Shown in pieces: positions 53,144 through 60,611 of a stretch of 64,000 nt of DNA (the stretch's first letter is position 1; every line of letters begins with the position of its first letter). Position numbers and translations under genes: made by a program. Under the pieces are notes generated by a model. It had not been told where the DNA came from. It saw only the letters and a program-made list of their open reading frames with translations, and did no database searches. Source of the DNA: Bacteroidota bacterium (GTDB lineage: Bacteria > Bacteroidota > Bacteroidia > 2-12-FULL-35-15); contig JAFLBF010000011.1 in NCBI GenBank assembly GCA_017303895.1, positions 1 through 64,000 on the forward strand, read 5' to 3'.

Positions 53144-53944
53144 ATGAAAAACTACATCCACAAGATCATAGCACTTGTTTGCATTGTTACAAGCGCTATT
53201 ACCCCTGCCCTTTCACAAAGCATCAACATTGACAGTCTGTTTTATTCAGATGTTGACAGCGTAGCCCTCGCAAAGCAAGTGGAGATTGATGAAAATACTT
53301 ATCATTGGATAGATACAGTAGAAGAAAGTACTTATGCCACAATCGACAAGCACATCAGAGGCATGAAAAAGCGGTATAAAAGCATTCCGGTATTAGCCAA
53401 CGACATTACAGCCTCCTACACCAAAGAAGAAGATAAAATAAGAGCAATCTTCATTTGGGTAAGCAACAACATTGCTTATGACTGTAAAGAGTATCACAAC
53501 AAAAACAAAACAATCTCCGGACCTGTCATAAAATCAAATGACAACAAATACGAAAGAGCTTCAAAGTGGGCAGGCATCTATTACAACTATGCAAGCAAAG
53601 TATTAAAAAACAGAAAAGGCATCTGCGAAGGTTATTCCTGTTTGTTCTATGAATTATGCAAAGCAAGCGGTATCAAATGCGAAGTAGTAACAGGAAAAGT
53701 AAAGAAAGAGAAGAATGGTAAATTCAGATATACATCCCATGCCTGGAACAAAGTGTATATGAATGAAGAATGGTTTTATCTGGATGTTACCTGGGCTGCA
53801 GGAGGATGTGATGAAAAAGTAACAAAGTACTACAAAAGCTTTTCAAACAAATATTACCTAACCCCTGCATGGCGTCCGTTTAAAACGCATATAGAAAATC
53901 CCAAACAAACTAAACGAAGAAATGAACTGGTCGGCAATTGGTAG
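53144..53944 (+). CDS. Secreted transglutaminase-like protein
   Basis: 266 residues. Signal peptide (MKNYIHKIIALVCIVTSAITPALSQ). A transglutaminase-like cysteine-protease fold has the triad Cys161 (RKGICEGYSCLFYEL), His199 (YTSHAWNKV) and Asp214 (WFYLDVTWA). Such bacterial proteins often act as peptidases or cyclisation-type enzymes in the periplasm; substrate unknown. It is monocistronic, and its position marks the return from the AT-rich island to core-like sequence. Confidence 0.88.
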   Translation: MKNYIHKIIALVCIVTSAITPALSQSINIDSLFYSDVDSVALAKQVEIDENTYHWIDTVEESTYATIDKHIRGMKKRYKSIPVLANDITASYTKEEDKIRAIFIWVSNNIAYDCKEYHNKNKTISGPVIKSNDNKYERASKWAGIYYNYASKVLKNRKGICEGYSCLFYELCKASGIKCEVVTGKVKKEKNGKFRYTSHAWNKVYMNEEWFYLDVTWAAGGCDEKVTKYYKSFSNKYYLTPAWRPFKTHIENPKQTKRRNELVGNW

Positions 53945-54013
53945 TTTGATTTTTGAGTGGTGATTGGTGAAGGCTGATTGAGGATTTTTGAATTGAGGAT
54001 TAAGGAGTTCCTT

Positions 54014-54205
54014 CCGAAGCAGCGCGCAAGCCCGAAAACCTGCGATGCCGTGTCGCGGTGAACATTTTTTCATTAAAAGATCAAAGGATGTAGCTATTCT
54101 TGTCCGAATAGATATGTCATCCGTAGATTTTTATAAAAAAGCGAGAGGCGGGAAGCATTTATTTTTTCTTGACTTTTTCTTTCTTTTTGGTCAAGCAAAA
54201 AGAAA
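54014..54205 (+). repeat. Structured dispersed repeat (family A), copy 4
   Basis: CGAAGCAGCGCG start. The outer arm is partly decayed on the left (CATTTTTT against AAAAAAGCG). GGATG/CATCC and the apical hairpin CTATTC-TTGTCC-GAATAG (54094-54111) are intact. Tail hairpin TTTCTTTTTG-GTCAAG-CAAAAAGAAA at 54180-54205. It is followed by a TTTCTCGACTCCGCTCGAAA palindrome. The 752-bp gap 53945-54696 has no credible gene. Confidence 0.85.
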
Positions 54206-54311
54206 AGAAGAAAATAAGAACAACAATCACTCTACTAAACCCTCCACACTTTCTCGACTCCGCTCGAAATGACAACGCTCAATTAATTTTAATCAACTAA
54301 GTTCATTCTTA

Positions 54312-54513
54312 CGAAGCAGCGGGCGGCAATGAAAGCATACGATGTCGACAAGGGGTGAACGCTTTTTTATTTAAAAATAAAGAGATGTAGCGATTTCGGT
54401 CCGAATCGATTATGTCATCCGTAGATTTTTATAAAAAAGCGAGAGGCGGGAAGCATTTATTTTTTCTTGTCCGCCTCAGGCGGATTGTTTCTTTTGTTTC
54501 AAGACAAAAGAAA
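54312..54513 (+). repeat. Structured dispersed repeat (family A), copy 5
   Basis: CGAAGCAGCGGGCGGCAATG start, GCATACGATGTCGAC, GGGGTGAAC, outer arms CGCTTTTTTAT (54360-54370) and ATAAAAAAGCG (54431-54441), GATG/CATC, apical CGATT/AATCG, a TCCGCCTCAGGCGGA palindrome, tail hairpin TTTCTTTTGT-TTCAAG-ACAAAAGAAA (54488-54513). A further weaker ATCAAG hairpin is at 54531-54553. Confidence 0.88.
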
Positions 54514-54612
54514 GATATAAATGTCCTTTACTTTTTATCAAGAAAAAAGGGAAAGAAGCAAATAAGTACAACAATCACTCTATCTTCTTCACAGAGCGTG
54601 AGGTCATAAAAA

Positions 54613-54635
54613 AAGCGGAGAATTTTTCTCCGCTT
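54613..54635 (-). terminator. Terminator of the acyl-CoA synthetase gene
   Basis: AAGCGGAGAA-TTT-TTCTCCGCTT with A-runs on its left, which read as T-runs on the minus strand, 61 bp after the stop codon. Confidence 0.8.
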
Positions 54636-54696
54636 CATTTATAATTCCTTCCAACCTTTTAAACGTTACAACCTTCCAACTTTTCAACTAACAACC

Positions 54697-56463
54697 CTAC
54701 TCCGCATAGATCTTATCCACTAAATCCTTATTAGCCGCCATGATCACCTTACGCTTCAATGAAAGCTTAGGCGTCATTTCCCCTTTATCAATACTCCACT
54801 CACGCGCTAAGAACTGAGGATTTTTGATCTTTTCGTATTGAGCCAAATGTTCGTTTACTTTCTCTACTTCACGGATGATACGTGCTTTGATCTGTTCATT
54901 CTTGATCAATTCCTCATTCGAAGTAAAAGGAATGTTCTTACGCTGACAATATTCTTTTAAGAAAGCAAAAGCAGGAACGATCAATGCCGAAGCATATTTT
55001 TGGTTCTCACCAATTACCATGGCTTGTTCAATGAATGGCGACTCTTTCAATTTATTTTCGATCATTACCGGAGCAATGTATTTACCACCACTGGTTTTGA
55101 AGATCTCTTTTTTACGGTCGGTAATTTTCAAGAAACGGTTCTCTTCAAACATACCAATATCACCCGTATGGAACCAGCCTTCCGAGTCGATCACTTCGGC
55201 AGTAGCATCAGGACGGTTATAATAGCCCAACATTACATTCGGACCTTTTACTAGGATCTCACCATCTTCTGCAATTTTCACCGTTACCCCATCTATCACT
55301 GGACCAACCGTTCCGAATTTAATACCATTCGGTAAAAAGTTATTTACAGCGATCACCGGTGATGTTTCTGTTAAACCATATCCTTCCAACACTGTTATTT
55401 GAGCAGAGTTGAACACTCTTGCTAAACGCGGTTGCAAAGCAGCACCACCACTCACTACGGCAAATATATTTCCACCAAGCGCTTCTCTCCATTTAGAGAA
55501 GATCAGCTTATTGGCTAGTTTCAACTGCATTTCATACCACCATCCATTGGCACCATTTAGTTCGTAAGCCAAACCAAGATCCAATGCCCAGAAGAACAAT
55601 TTCTTTTTGATGCCAGTTAAGTCGGCACCTTTCGCCACGATCTTATCATATACTTTTTCCAACAAACGGGGAACAGTAGAGAATACTTCCGGCTTCACTT
55701 CTTTTAAGTTATCACCGATGGTCTCTAAGCTCTCCGCATAATAAATGGAAATACCCAAGTACATGTACAATGTGGTTAGCATACGCTCATATACATGGTT
55801 CAAAGGCAGGAAGCTCAATGCTTTCCAATGACTCTGAAAAGGACAAAGATTTTGCGAAGCCAATGAATTACTGATCAAATTATGATGCGAAAGCATTACC
55901 CCTTTCGGATTACCTGTTGTACCAGATGTATAAAGGATGGTCAAAAGATCATCTGCTTTAATAGACGCTTTGATGCTTTCAACTTCTGATTTTTTAGGCT
56001 TGCTTTTTCCTAATTCCAATAGTTCAGTCCAATGTTTTGCACCGGCAACTTTATCGAATGTGTAAATATCTTTTACGCTGGGTGCATTGGCTGCAACAGC
56101 TTTTACTTTATTATACAGATCCGTATTTGAAACAAAGATGTATTTCACCTTTGCATCGTTCAAGATAAAATTCAAGTCAGGCTCGCTGATAGTAGGATAA
56201 ATAGGCACACTCACAGCACCACTCATTTGAATACCATAGTCAGTAAAGTTCCATTCAGGGCGGTTATTAGCGATGATGGCGATTTTATCTTCACGGGTAA
56301 TGCCAAAATCCAACAGACCATACGCAAGGTTATGTGCATTATCATAAAACTGTTGAGTAGAATACTTTACCCATTTACCATTTTCTTTTGCAGCAAGAGC
56401 ATCGGCTTTGTTGTACTTTTCAAGTAGCTGAGGCAGAATATCAAATACGCGGGTTACAGACAT
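54697..56463 (-). CDS. Long-chain fatty-acid--CoA ligase
   Basis: 588 residues, ANL superfamily (FAA1/FadD-like). It activates fatty acids through an acyl-AMP to acyl-CoA. Motifs: TILYTSGTTGNPKGVMLSH (P-loop, about 172-190), EGYGLTETSPV, GWFHTGDIG and the hinge ITDRKKEIFKTSGGKYIAP. It lacks an N-terminal membrane anchor, so it is cytoplasmic or peripheral. Length is normal. Monocistronic, ending at a terminator within the repeat-rich gap. Confidence 0.93.
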   Translation of the reverse strand: MSVTRVFDILPQLLEKYNKADALAAKENGKWVKYSTQQFYDNAHNLAYGLLDFGITREDKIAIIANNRPEWNFTDYGIQMSGAVSVPIYPTISEPDLNFILNDAKVKYIFVSNTDLYNKVKAVAANAPSVKDIYTFDKVAGAKHWTELLELGKSKPKKSEVESIKASIKADDLLTILYTSGTTGNPKGVMLSHHNLISNSLASQNLCPFQSHWKALSFLPLNHVYERMLTTLYMYLGISIYYAESLETIGDNLKEVKPEVFSTVPRLLEKVYDKIVAKGADLTGIKKKLFFWALDLGLAYELNGANGWWYEMQLKLANKLIFSKWREALGGNIFAVVSGGAALQPRLARVFNSAQITVLEGYGLTETSPVIAVNNFLPNGIKFGTVGPVIDGVTVKIAEDGEILVKGPNVMLGYYNRPDATAEVIDSEGWFHTGDIGMFEENRFLKITDRKKEIFKTSGGKYIAPVMIENKLKESPFIEQAMVIGENQKYASALIVPAFAFLKEYCQRKNIPFTSNEELIKNEQIKARIIREVEKVNEHLAQYEKIKNPQFLAREWSIDKGEMTPKLSLKRKVIMAANKDLVDKIYAE

Positions 56464-56596
56464 AATACAGATGTTAGATGTTTGACATTAGACAATAGAT
56501 CATTTTTATTGCTTACTAAAATACGATATTTTTTTGAATAGAAAATTTCGAGTTGAAGGTTGGAAGGTTGATTGGTTAGGAATGAAAGCTTTTCGT

Positions 56597-56790
56597 TCCC
56601 TTTTTTCTTGATAAAAAAGGGAGAAAAAATCAAGAGCTCTATCCCTTTTTTCTAAAATTCTATTCGTCTTCCTGCCGATCCTATAAACTCATACCGATTG
56701 AAAAAATCGGGATTCAAACAGTATAGGATCTGGCTAAATCCAGCGCCTAGGAAGTCGAATGAATTTATTACGAAAAAACGGATAAGGCTC
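56597..56790 (+). repeat. CTTGAT-loop hairpin plus structured repeat J, copy 1
   Basis: Hairpin TCCCTTTTTT-CTTGAT-AAAAAAGGGA (56597-56622) is followed by ATCAAGAGCTCT, then nested stems: ATTCG/CGAAT and CTTCCT/AGGAAG (56662-56673, 56749-56760), GATCCTATA/TATAGGATC (56677-56685, 56722-56730) and CCGATT-GAAAA-AATCGG (56694-56710). The second copy is at 58241-58408. It lies in the 529-bp gap 56464-56992. Confidence 0.85.
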
Positions 56791-56832
56791 GAAGTCTTCA
56801 AATAAGCTTATTTGCCACAGTAAACAATTTCA

Positions 56833-56952
56833 CGAAGCAGCGCGTTAGCCCGAGAAAATACCTGTCCGCCTCAGGCGGATTGTTTCTTTTGTTTCAAGAC
56901 AAAAGAAAGATACAAATAAAACTCTCTTTGCTTTTTCCTTGATGAAAAAGCA
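56833..56952 (+). repeat. Family A copy with deleted core, plus two loop hairpins
   Basis: Starts CGAAGCAGCGCGTTAGCC, then jumps directly to the TCCGCCTCAGGCGGA palindrome and tail hairpin TTTCTTTTGT-TTCAAG-ACAAAAGAAA (56883-56908). The central stem is missing. Then comes TGCTTTTTC-CTTGAT-GAAAAAGCA (56929-56952). Confidence 0.75.
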
Positions 56953-56970
56953 TATAAAACTATAAATACC

Positions 56971-56978
56971 TAAATTTG
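56971..56978 (+). promoter_or_regulatory. TAnnTTTG box of the nitronate monooxygenase gene
   Basis: TAAATTTG, 14 bp before the ATG at 56993. No clear TTG box. It starts 18 bp after a repeat hairpin. Confidence 0.5.
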
Positions 56979-56992
56979 TAAAAAAAGCAATT

Positions 56993-57994
56993 ATGCAAAC
57001 GCAACTGACCTCTTCCTTAAATATAGAATTTCCTTTGATCATGGCTCCCATGTTTTTGGTGAGCAACAAAGCCATGGTAGTAGCCGGTATGCAAAACGGA
57101 ATAGCCGCTACTTTCCCTAGTTTGAACTACAGAAACGAAGGCGAACTGGAAATGCTATTGGATGAATTGAATGAAGAAAAGAGTAAGTTAAGCGTAAAAG
57201 GCACTTACGGCATTAACCTGATCGTACAAAAGACCAATCCTTTGTACGAAAAACATTTGAAGATCTGTGTTGAGAAAAAAGTACCATTCTATATTACATC
57301 CTTAGGAAATCCAAAACAAGTGATCGAGCAGGCACACAGTTATGGCGGAAAAGTGTTTTGTGATGTGACCAATATCGAGCATGCACAAAAGTGCTACGAC
57401 CTGGGCTGCGATGGTTTCATCGCTGTTGGTCAGGGAGCTGGCGGACATGCCGGTCCCAATACTTTACAAGTTTTGATCTCTTCCCTACACCATCACTTCC
57501 CGGATAAAATGGTGATCGCAGCGGGAGGCATTGCCAATGGAGAAGGCATTTTATCGATGCTGGCTTTAGGAGCAGCAGGTGTATCTATGGGAACACGTTT
57601 TATTGCTACACAGGAAGCAGGTGTGAGTGATGCCTATAAAAAAGCCATTGTTGATTCAAAGATGAATGATATTGTCCTTACCGAAAAGATCTCAGGAACA
57701 CCGTGTACCATTATCAATACCCCATTTGCGAAGAAGATCGGTTATAAGCAAAATTGGTTCGAGCGCATGTTATCCAACAATTCTACCACTAAAAAGTACT
57801 TTAAGATGTGGGTGCAGTTGAGTGGAATGAAAAAGCTGGAACAGTCTGTAAAGCCTGGTAATTACCAAACCCTTTGGTGTGCCGGACAAAGTGTAGAGTT
57901 GATCGGAGATATTAAATCCGTAAAAGAAATCATTGACCGTTTAAAAACAGAAACAACAAAAGCTTTTGAAAATTTGAAGTCGGTTGTTGCGTGA
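56993..57994 (+). CDS. Nitronate monooxygenase family flavoprotein
   Basis: 333 residues, FMN-binding TIM barrel of the 2-nitropropane dioxygenase/FabK-like group, which oxidises nitronates (such as propionate 3-nitronate) or reduces enoyl-ACP. Motifs: PLIMAPMFLVS at the N-terminus, VGQGAGGHAG with the catalytic His, AAGGIANGEGILSMLALGAAGVSMGTRF for the FMN phosphate. Length fits. The real substrate cannot be read from the sequence. Repeat-rich gaps on both sides. Confidence 0.9.
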   Translation: MQTQLTSSLNIEFPLIMAPMFLVSNKAMVVAGMQNGIAATFPSLNYRNEGELEMLLDELNEEKSKLSVKGTYGINLIVQKTNPLYEKHLKICVEKKVPFYITSLGNPKQVIEQAHSYGGKVFCDVTNIEHAQKCYDLGCDGFIAVGQGAGGHAGPNTLQVLISSLHHHFPDKMVIAAGGIANGEGILSMLALGAAGVSMGTRFIATQEAGVSDAYKKAIVDSKMNDIVLTEKISGTPCTIINTPFAKKIGYKQNWFERMLSNNSTTKKYFKMWVQLSGMKKLEQSVKPGNYQTLWCAGQSVELIGDIKSVKEIIDRLKTETTKAFENLKSVVA

Positions 57995-58020
57995 TGGTGA
58001 GTCCCCAATAAAGAAATTTT

Positions 58021-58240
58021 CGAAGCAGCGGGCGGCAATGAAAGTATGCGATGCCGACAAGCGGTGAACACTTTTTTATCAGAAAATCAAAGAATTTGCT
58101 TTAGTCACATTCGTAGATTTTCGAGAAAAAAGTGAGAGGCGGGAAGCGATCATACTTTCTTGAACTTTTGTTTCTTTTGTTTCAAGACAAAAGAAAGATA
58201 TAATAAAACTCTCTTTGCTTTTTCCTTGATGAAAAAGCAA
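58021..58240 (+). repeat. Structured dispersed repeat (family A), copy 6, plus hairpin
   Basis: CGAAGCAGCGGGCGGCAATG start, GGTGAAC, outer arms CACTTTTTTATC (58069-58080) and GAGAAAAAAGTG (58123-58134), inner GAAAATC/GATTTTC and GAAT/ATTC, tail hairpin TTTCTTTTGT-TTCAAG-ACAAAAGAAA (58171-58196), then TTGCTTTTTC-CTTGAT-GAAAAAGCAA (58215-58240). Confidence 0.88.
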
Positions 58241-58408
58241 GAAAAAATCAAGAGCTCTATCCCTTTTTTCTAAAATTTTATTAGCCTTCCTGCCGATCCT
58301 ATAAACTCATCCCGATTGAAAAAATCGGGATTCAAACAGTATAGGATCTTGCTAAATCCAGCGCTTAGGAAGTCAAATGAATTTATTACGAAAAAAAGGA
58401 TAAGGCTC
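58241..58408 (+). repeat. Structured repeat J, copy 2
   Basis: About 168 bp, close to 56622-56790. Stems: CTTCCT/AGGAAG (58286-58291, 58367-58372), GATCCTATA/TATAGGATC (58295-58303, 58340-58348), CCCGATT-GAAAA-AATCGGG (58311-58329). A family A 5' fragment (TTCGAAGCTGCGGGTC) follows near 58450. The gap 57995-58541 holds no gene. Confidence 0.85.
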
Positions 58409-58526
58409 AGGACATACTAATAAGCTAGTCATTTAAAGAATTTTCATTTCGAAGCTGCGGGTCAGCACAAAAACATTTGAAGCCTCCTCTTTAACTATTT
58501 TTACATCAATCATTCAAAAAAAATGC

Positions 58527-58534
58527 TATCTTTG
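58527..58534 (+). promoter_or_regulatory. TAnnTTTG box of the BatA-domain gene
   Basis: TATCTTTG, only 7 bp before the ATG at 58542. A normal start site would leave almost no leader. Confidence 0.6.
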
Positions 58535-58541
58535 GGCTTTG

Positions 58542-60599
58542 ATGAACTTTAGCAATCCAGCATTCCTATTCGCGCTATCGGCAATTGCCATTCCCATCAT
58601 CATTCATCTTTTTAACTTCCGGAAATTCAAGACCATTTACTTTAGTAATATCCGGTTTTTAAAAGAAGTAAAGCAAGAAACACAAGCCAAATCCAAACTA
58701 AAACACCTCTTAGTTTTAGCAGCCCGCATTTTAGCCATTACCTTTTTAGTATTTGCTTTTGCACAACCTTACATCCCGGCCAAAAATAAAAAAGCCAGTG
58801 TAGGCGAAAAAGCCATCAGCATCTTTATTGATAATTCCTTCAGTATGGATGCCATCAATAAGAATGGAACATTGCTGGATGATGCCAAACGAAGAGCAAA
58901 AGAGATCGTTGATGCCTATAAACCCAGCGACAGATTTCAATTGCTGACCAACGACTTTGAAGGCAAACACCAGCGACTGGTCAATAAAGAAGAATTCATG
59001 GAATGGCTGGATGAAGTGAAGATAAGTCCTGCCACCCGCAGCATCAAAGAGATCAGCTCCAGAGCCTTTGATGTATTACAACAAAGTGGTATTAAGAATA
59101 AGAGTTTGTTTGTACTCTCCGACTTTCAAAAGAGCGTTACTCAGCTTGAAGAAATAAAGAACGATACCTCCATTGTGGTAAATATGATCCCGCTCGTAGC
59201 CAATACCAAAAGCAATGTTTACATTGATACTTGCTGGTTTGAAACACCTGTGCGCCAACTTGATCAGGTGGAAAAACTGCATGTGCGCATTAAGAATGTT
59301 TCGGATAAAGTTTTGGAAAACAATTCGATCAAACTTTTCATCAATAATCAGCAAAAAACTCCTGCCAGCTTTAATGTAGAGGAGAATAGCCAAACAGAAG
59401 TGGTATTGAGTTTTGCCTCCAAAGATGCAGGCATTCAGCATTGTCGTGTTGAATTAAATGACTATCCCGTAACTTTCGATGATAAATTCTATTTCAGCTT
59501 TGAAGTAGCGAAGAATATCCCTGTATTATCCATCAACTCCAAAGAACCGGGCATTGAGAACAAATATGTTCAAACCTTATTTGGCAATGACTCCTTATTC
59601 CTGTTCAGCTCCATGTCGGAGGCGCAGATCGATTACAGCAGTTTGAGTGCGAACAAATTGATCGTGCTAAACGAATTAAAAAGCATTTCAAGCGGATTGT
59701 CGCAAGAGCTAAAACGTTTTGTGGAGAATGGAGGAAGCGTACTTGTTTTCCCGGGGAAGGAGATCGACCTGAACAGTTATAAAGAATTCAGTGCCGGCAT
59801 GCAGCTGGGATATTACGATAAGCTCGATACAGCCAATACCAAGGTGGATAAGATCGACCTGCAGCATGAGATCTATAAGGATGTGTTCGACAAAAAAACA
59901 TTCAGCGCTACCAACCTAGATCTGCCAAAGGTGTTTGAATATTATCCGCTTTCGAAAACAACCCGCAGCACCGAAGAAAATTTGTTGCGCTTACAAAATG
60001 GCAATGCTTTCTTATCGAAGTACAGTTTTGGAAAAGGAAAAGTGTATCTATCGGCAGTTGGCAGCAGCAACATGTTCAGCAACTTTGCCAAACATGCTTT
60101 GTTTGTTCCTACTTTATATAAGATCGCGATCTACAGTCAAAGTAATCCTCCACTCTTTTATACCATTGGGAATGATGAAGTGATAGAGAGCAAAAATGTT
60201 CTGAGCGGAGAAAATGCTTTTCACTTAAAAAATGTAGAGAACAGTTTTGATGTGATACCGGAGCATAAGAATGTCGATACCCGCGTACTTATCTATACAC
60301 ATGATCAGATCACAACAGCCGGAAATTATCAGTTGCTGGCAGGACAGGAAGTGCTGCTGGGTACAGGATTTAATTTCAACAGAAAAGAATCCGATCTGAG
60401 CTGTTATTCCTTTGAAGAATTAAGCGAACAGACCGGCAAGAGCAATTTACCGAATTTTAATGTGATGGAGGCTTCACAAAAAAGTTTGACAGCCTCTTTA
60501 ACCGAATTCGATCAAGGCACCAAACTATGGAAACTTTGCATTATTTTAGCACTCGTATTTTTAGCCGCTGAAGTGATGTTGTTACGTTTTATGAAATAA
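58542..60599 (+). CDS. BatA and VWA domain membrane protein
   Basis: 685 residues from ATG 58542 (an in-frame TTG lies one codon upstream). An N-terminal BatA (aerotolerance) region has two membrane helices: NPAFLFALSAIAIPIIIHLFN (split here as residues 5-24) and LLVLAARILAITFLVFAFAQ. A von Willebrand A-like domain follows with the MIDAS FIDNSFSMDA (near 95), then a long periplasmic part and a last helix (LCIILALVFLAAEVMLL). Such proteins form part of MoxR/Bat-type envelope stress systems. It lies 12 bp before the dihydroorotase-like gene. Confidence 0.88.
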   Translation: MNFSNPAFLFALSAIAIPIIIHLFNFRKFKTIYFSNIRFLKEVKQETQAKSKLKHLLVLAARILAITFLVFAFAQPYIPAKNKKASVGEKAISIFIDNSFSMDAINKNGTLLDDAKRRAKEIVDAYKPSDRFQLLTNDFEGKHQRLVNKEEFMEWLDEVKISPATRSIKEISSRAFDVLQQSGIKNKSLFVLSDFQKSVTQLEEIKNDTSIVVNMIPLVANTKSNVYIDTCWFETPVRQLDQVEKLHVRIKNVSDKVLENNSIKLFINNQQKTPASFNVEENSQTEVVLSFASKDAGIQHCRVELNDYPVTFDDKFYFSFEVAKNIPVLSINSKEPGIENKYVQTLFGNDSLFLFSSMSEAQIDYSSLSANKLIVLNELKSISSGLSQELKRFVENGGSVLVFPGKEIDLNSYKEFSAGMQLGYYDKLDTANTKVDKIDLQHEIYKDVFDKKTFSATNLDLPKVFEYYPLSKTTRSTEENLLRLQNGNAFLSKYSFGKGKVYLSAVGSSNMFSNFAKHALFVPTLYKIAIYSQSNPPLFYTIGNDEVIESKNVLSGENAFHLKNVENSFDVIPEHKNVDTRVLIYTHDQITTAGNYQLLAGQEVLLGTGFNFNRKESDLSCYSFEELSEQTGKSNLPNFNVMEASQKSLTASLTEFDQGTKLWKLCIILALVFLAAEVMLLRFMK

Positions 60600-60611
60600 C
60601 AAAATTGAACT

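Noticed and set aside
54045..54609. Repeated peptide beginning MSSVDFYKKARGGKHLFFL in two short frames
   Set aside because: Both are translations of family A copies 4 and 5. Other copies do not keep the frame, while the stems covary, so selection is on nucleic-acid structure and not on protein.
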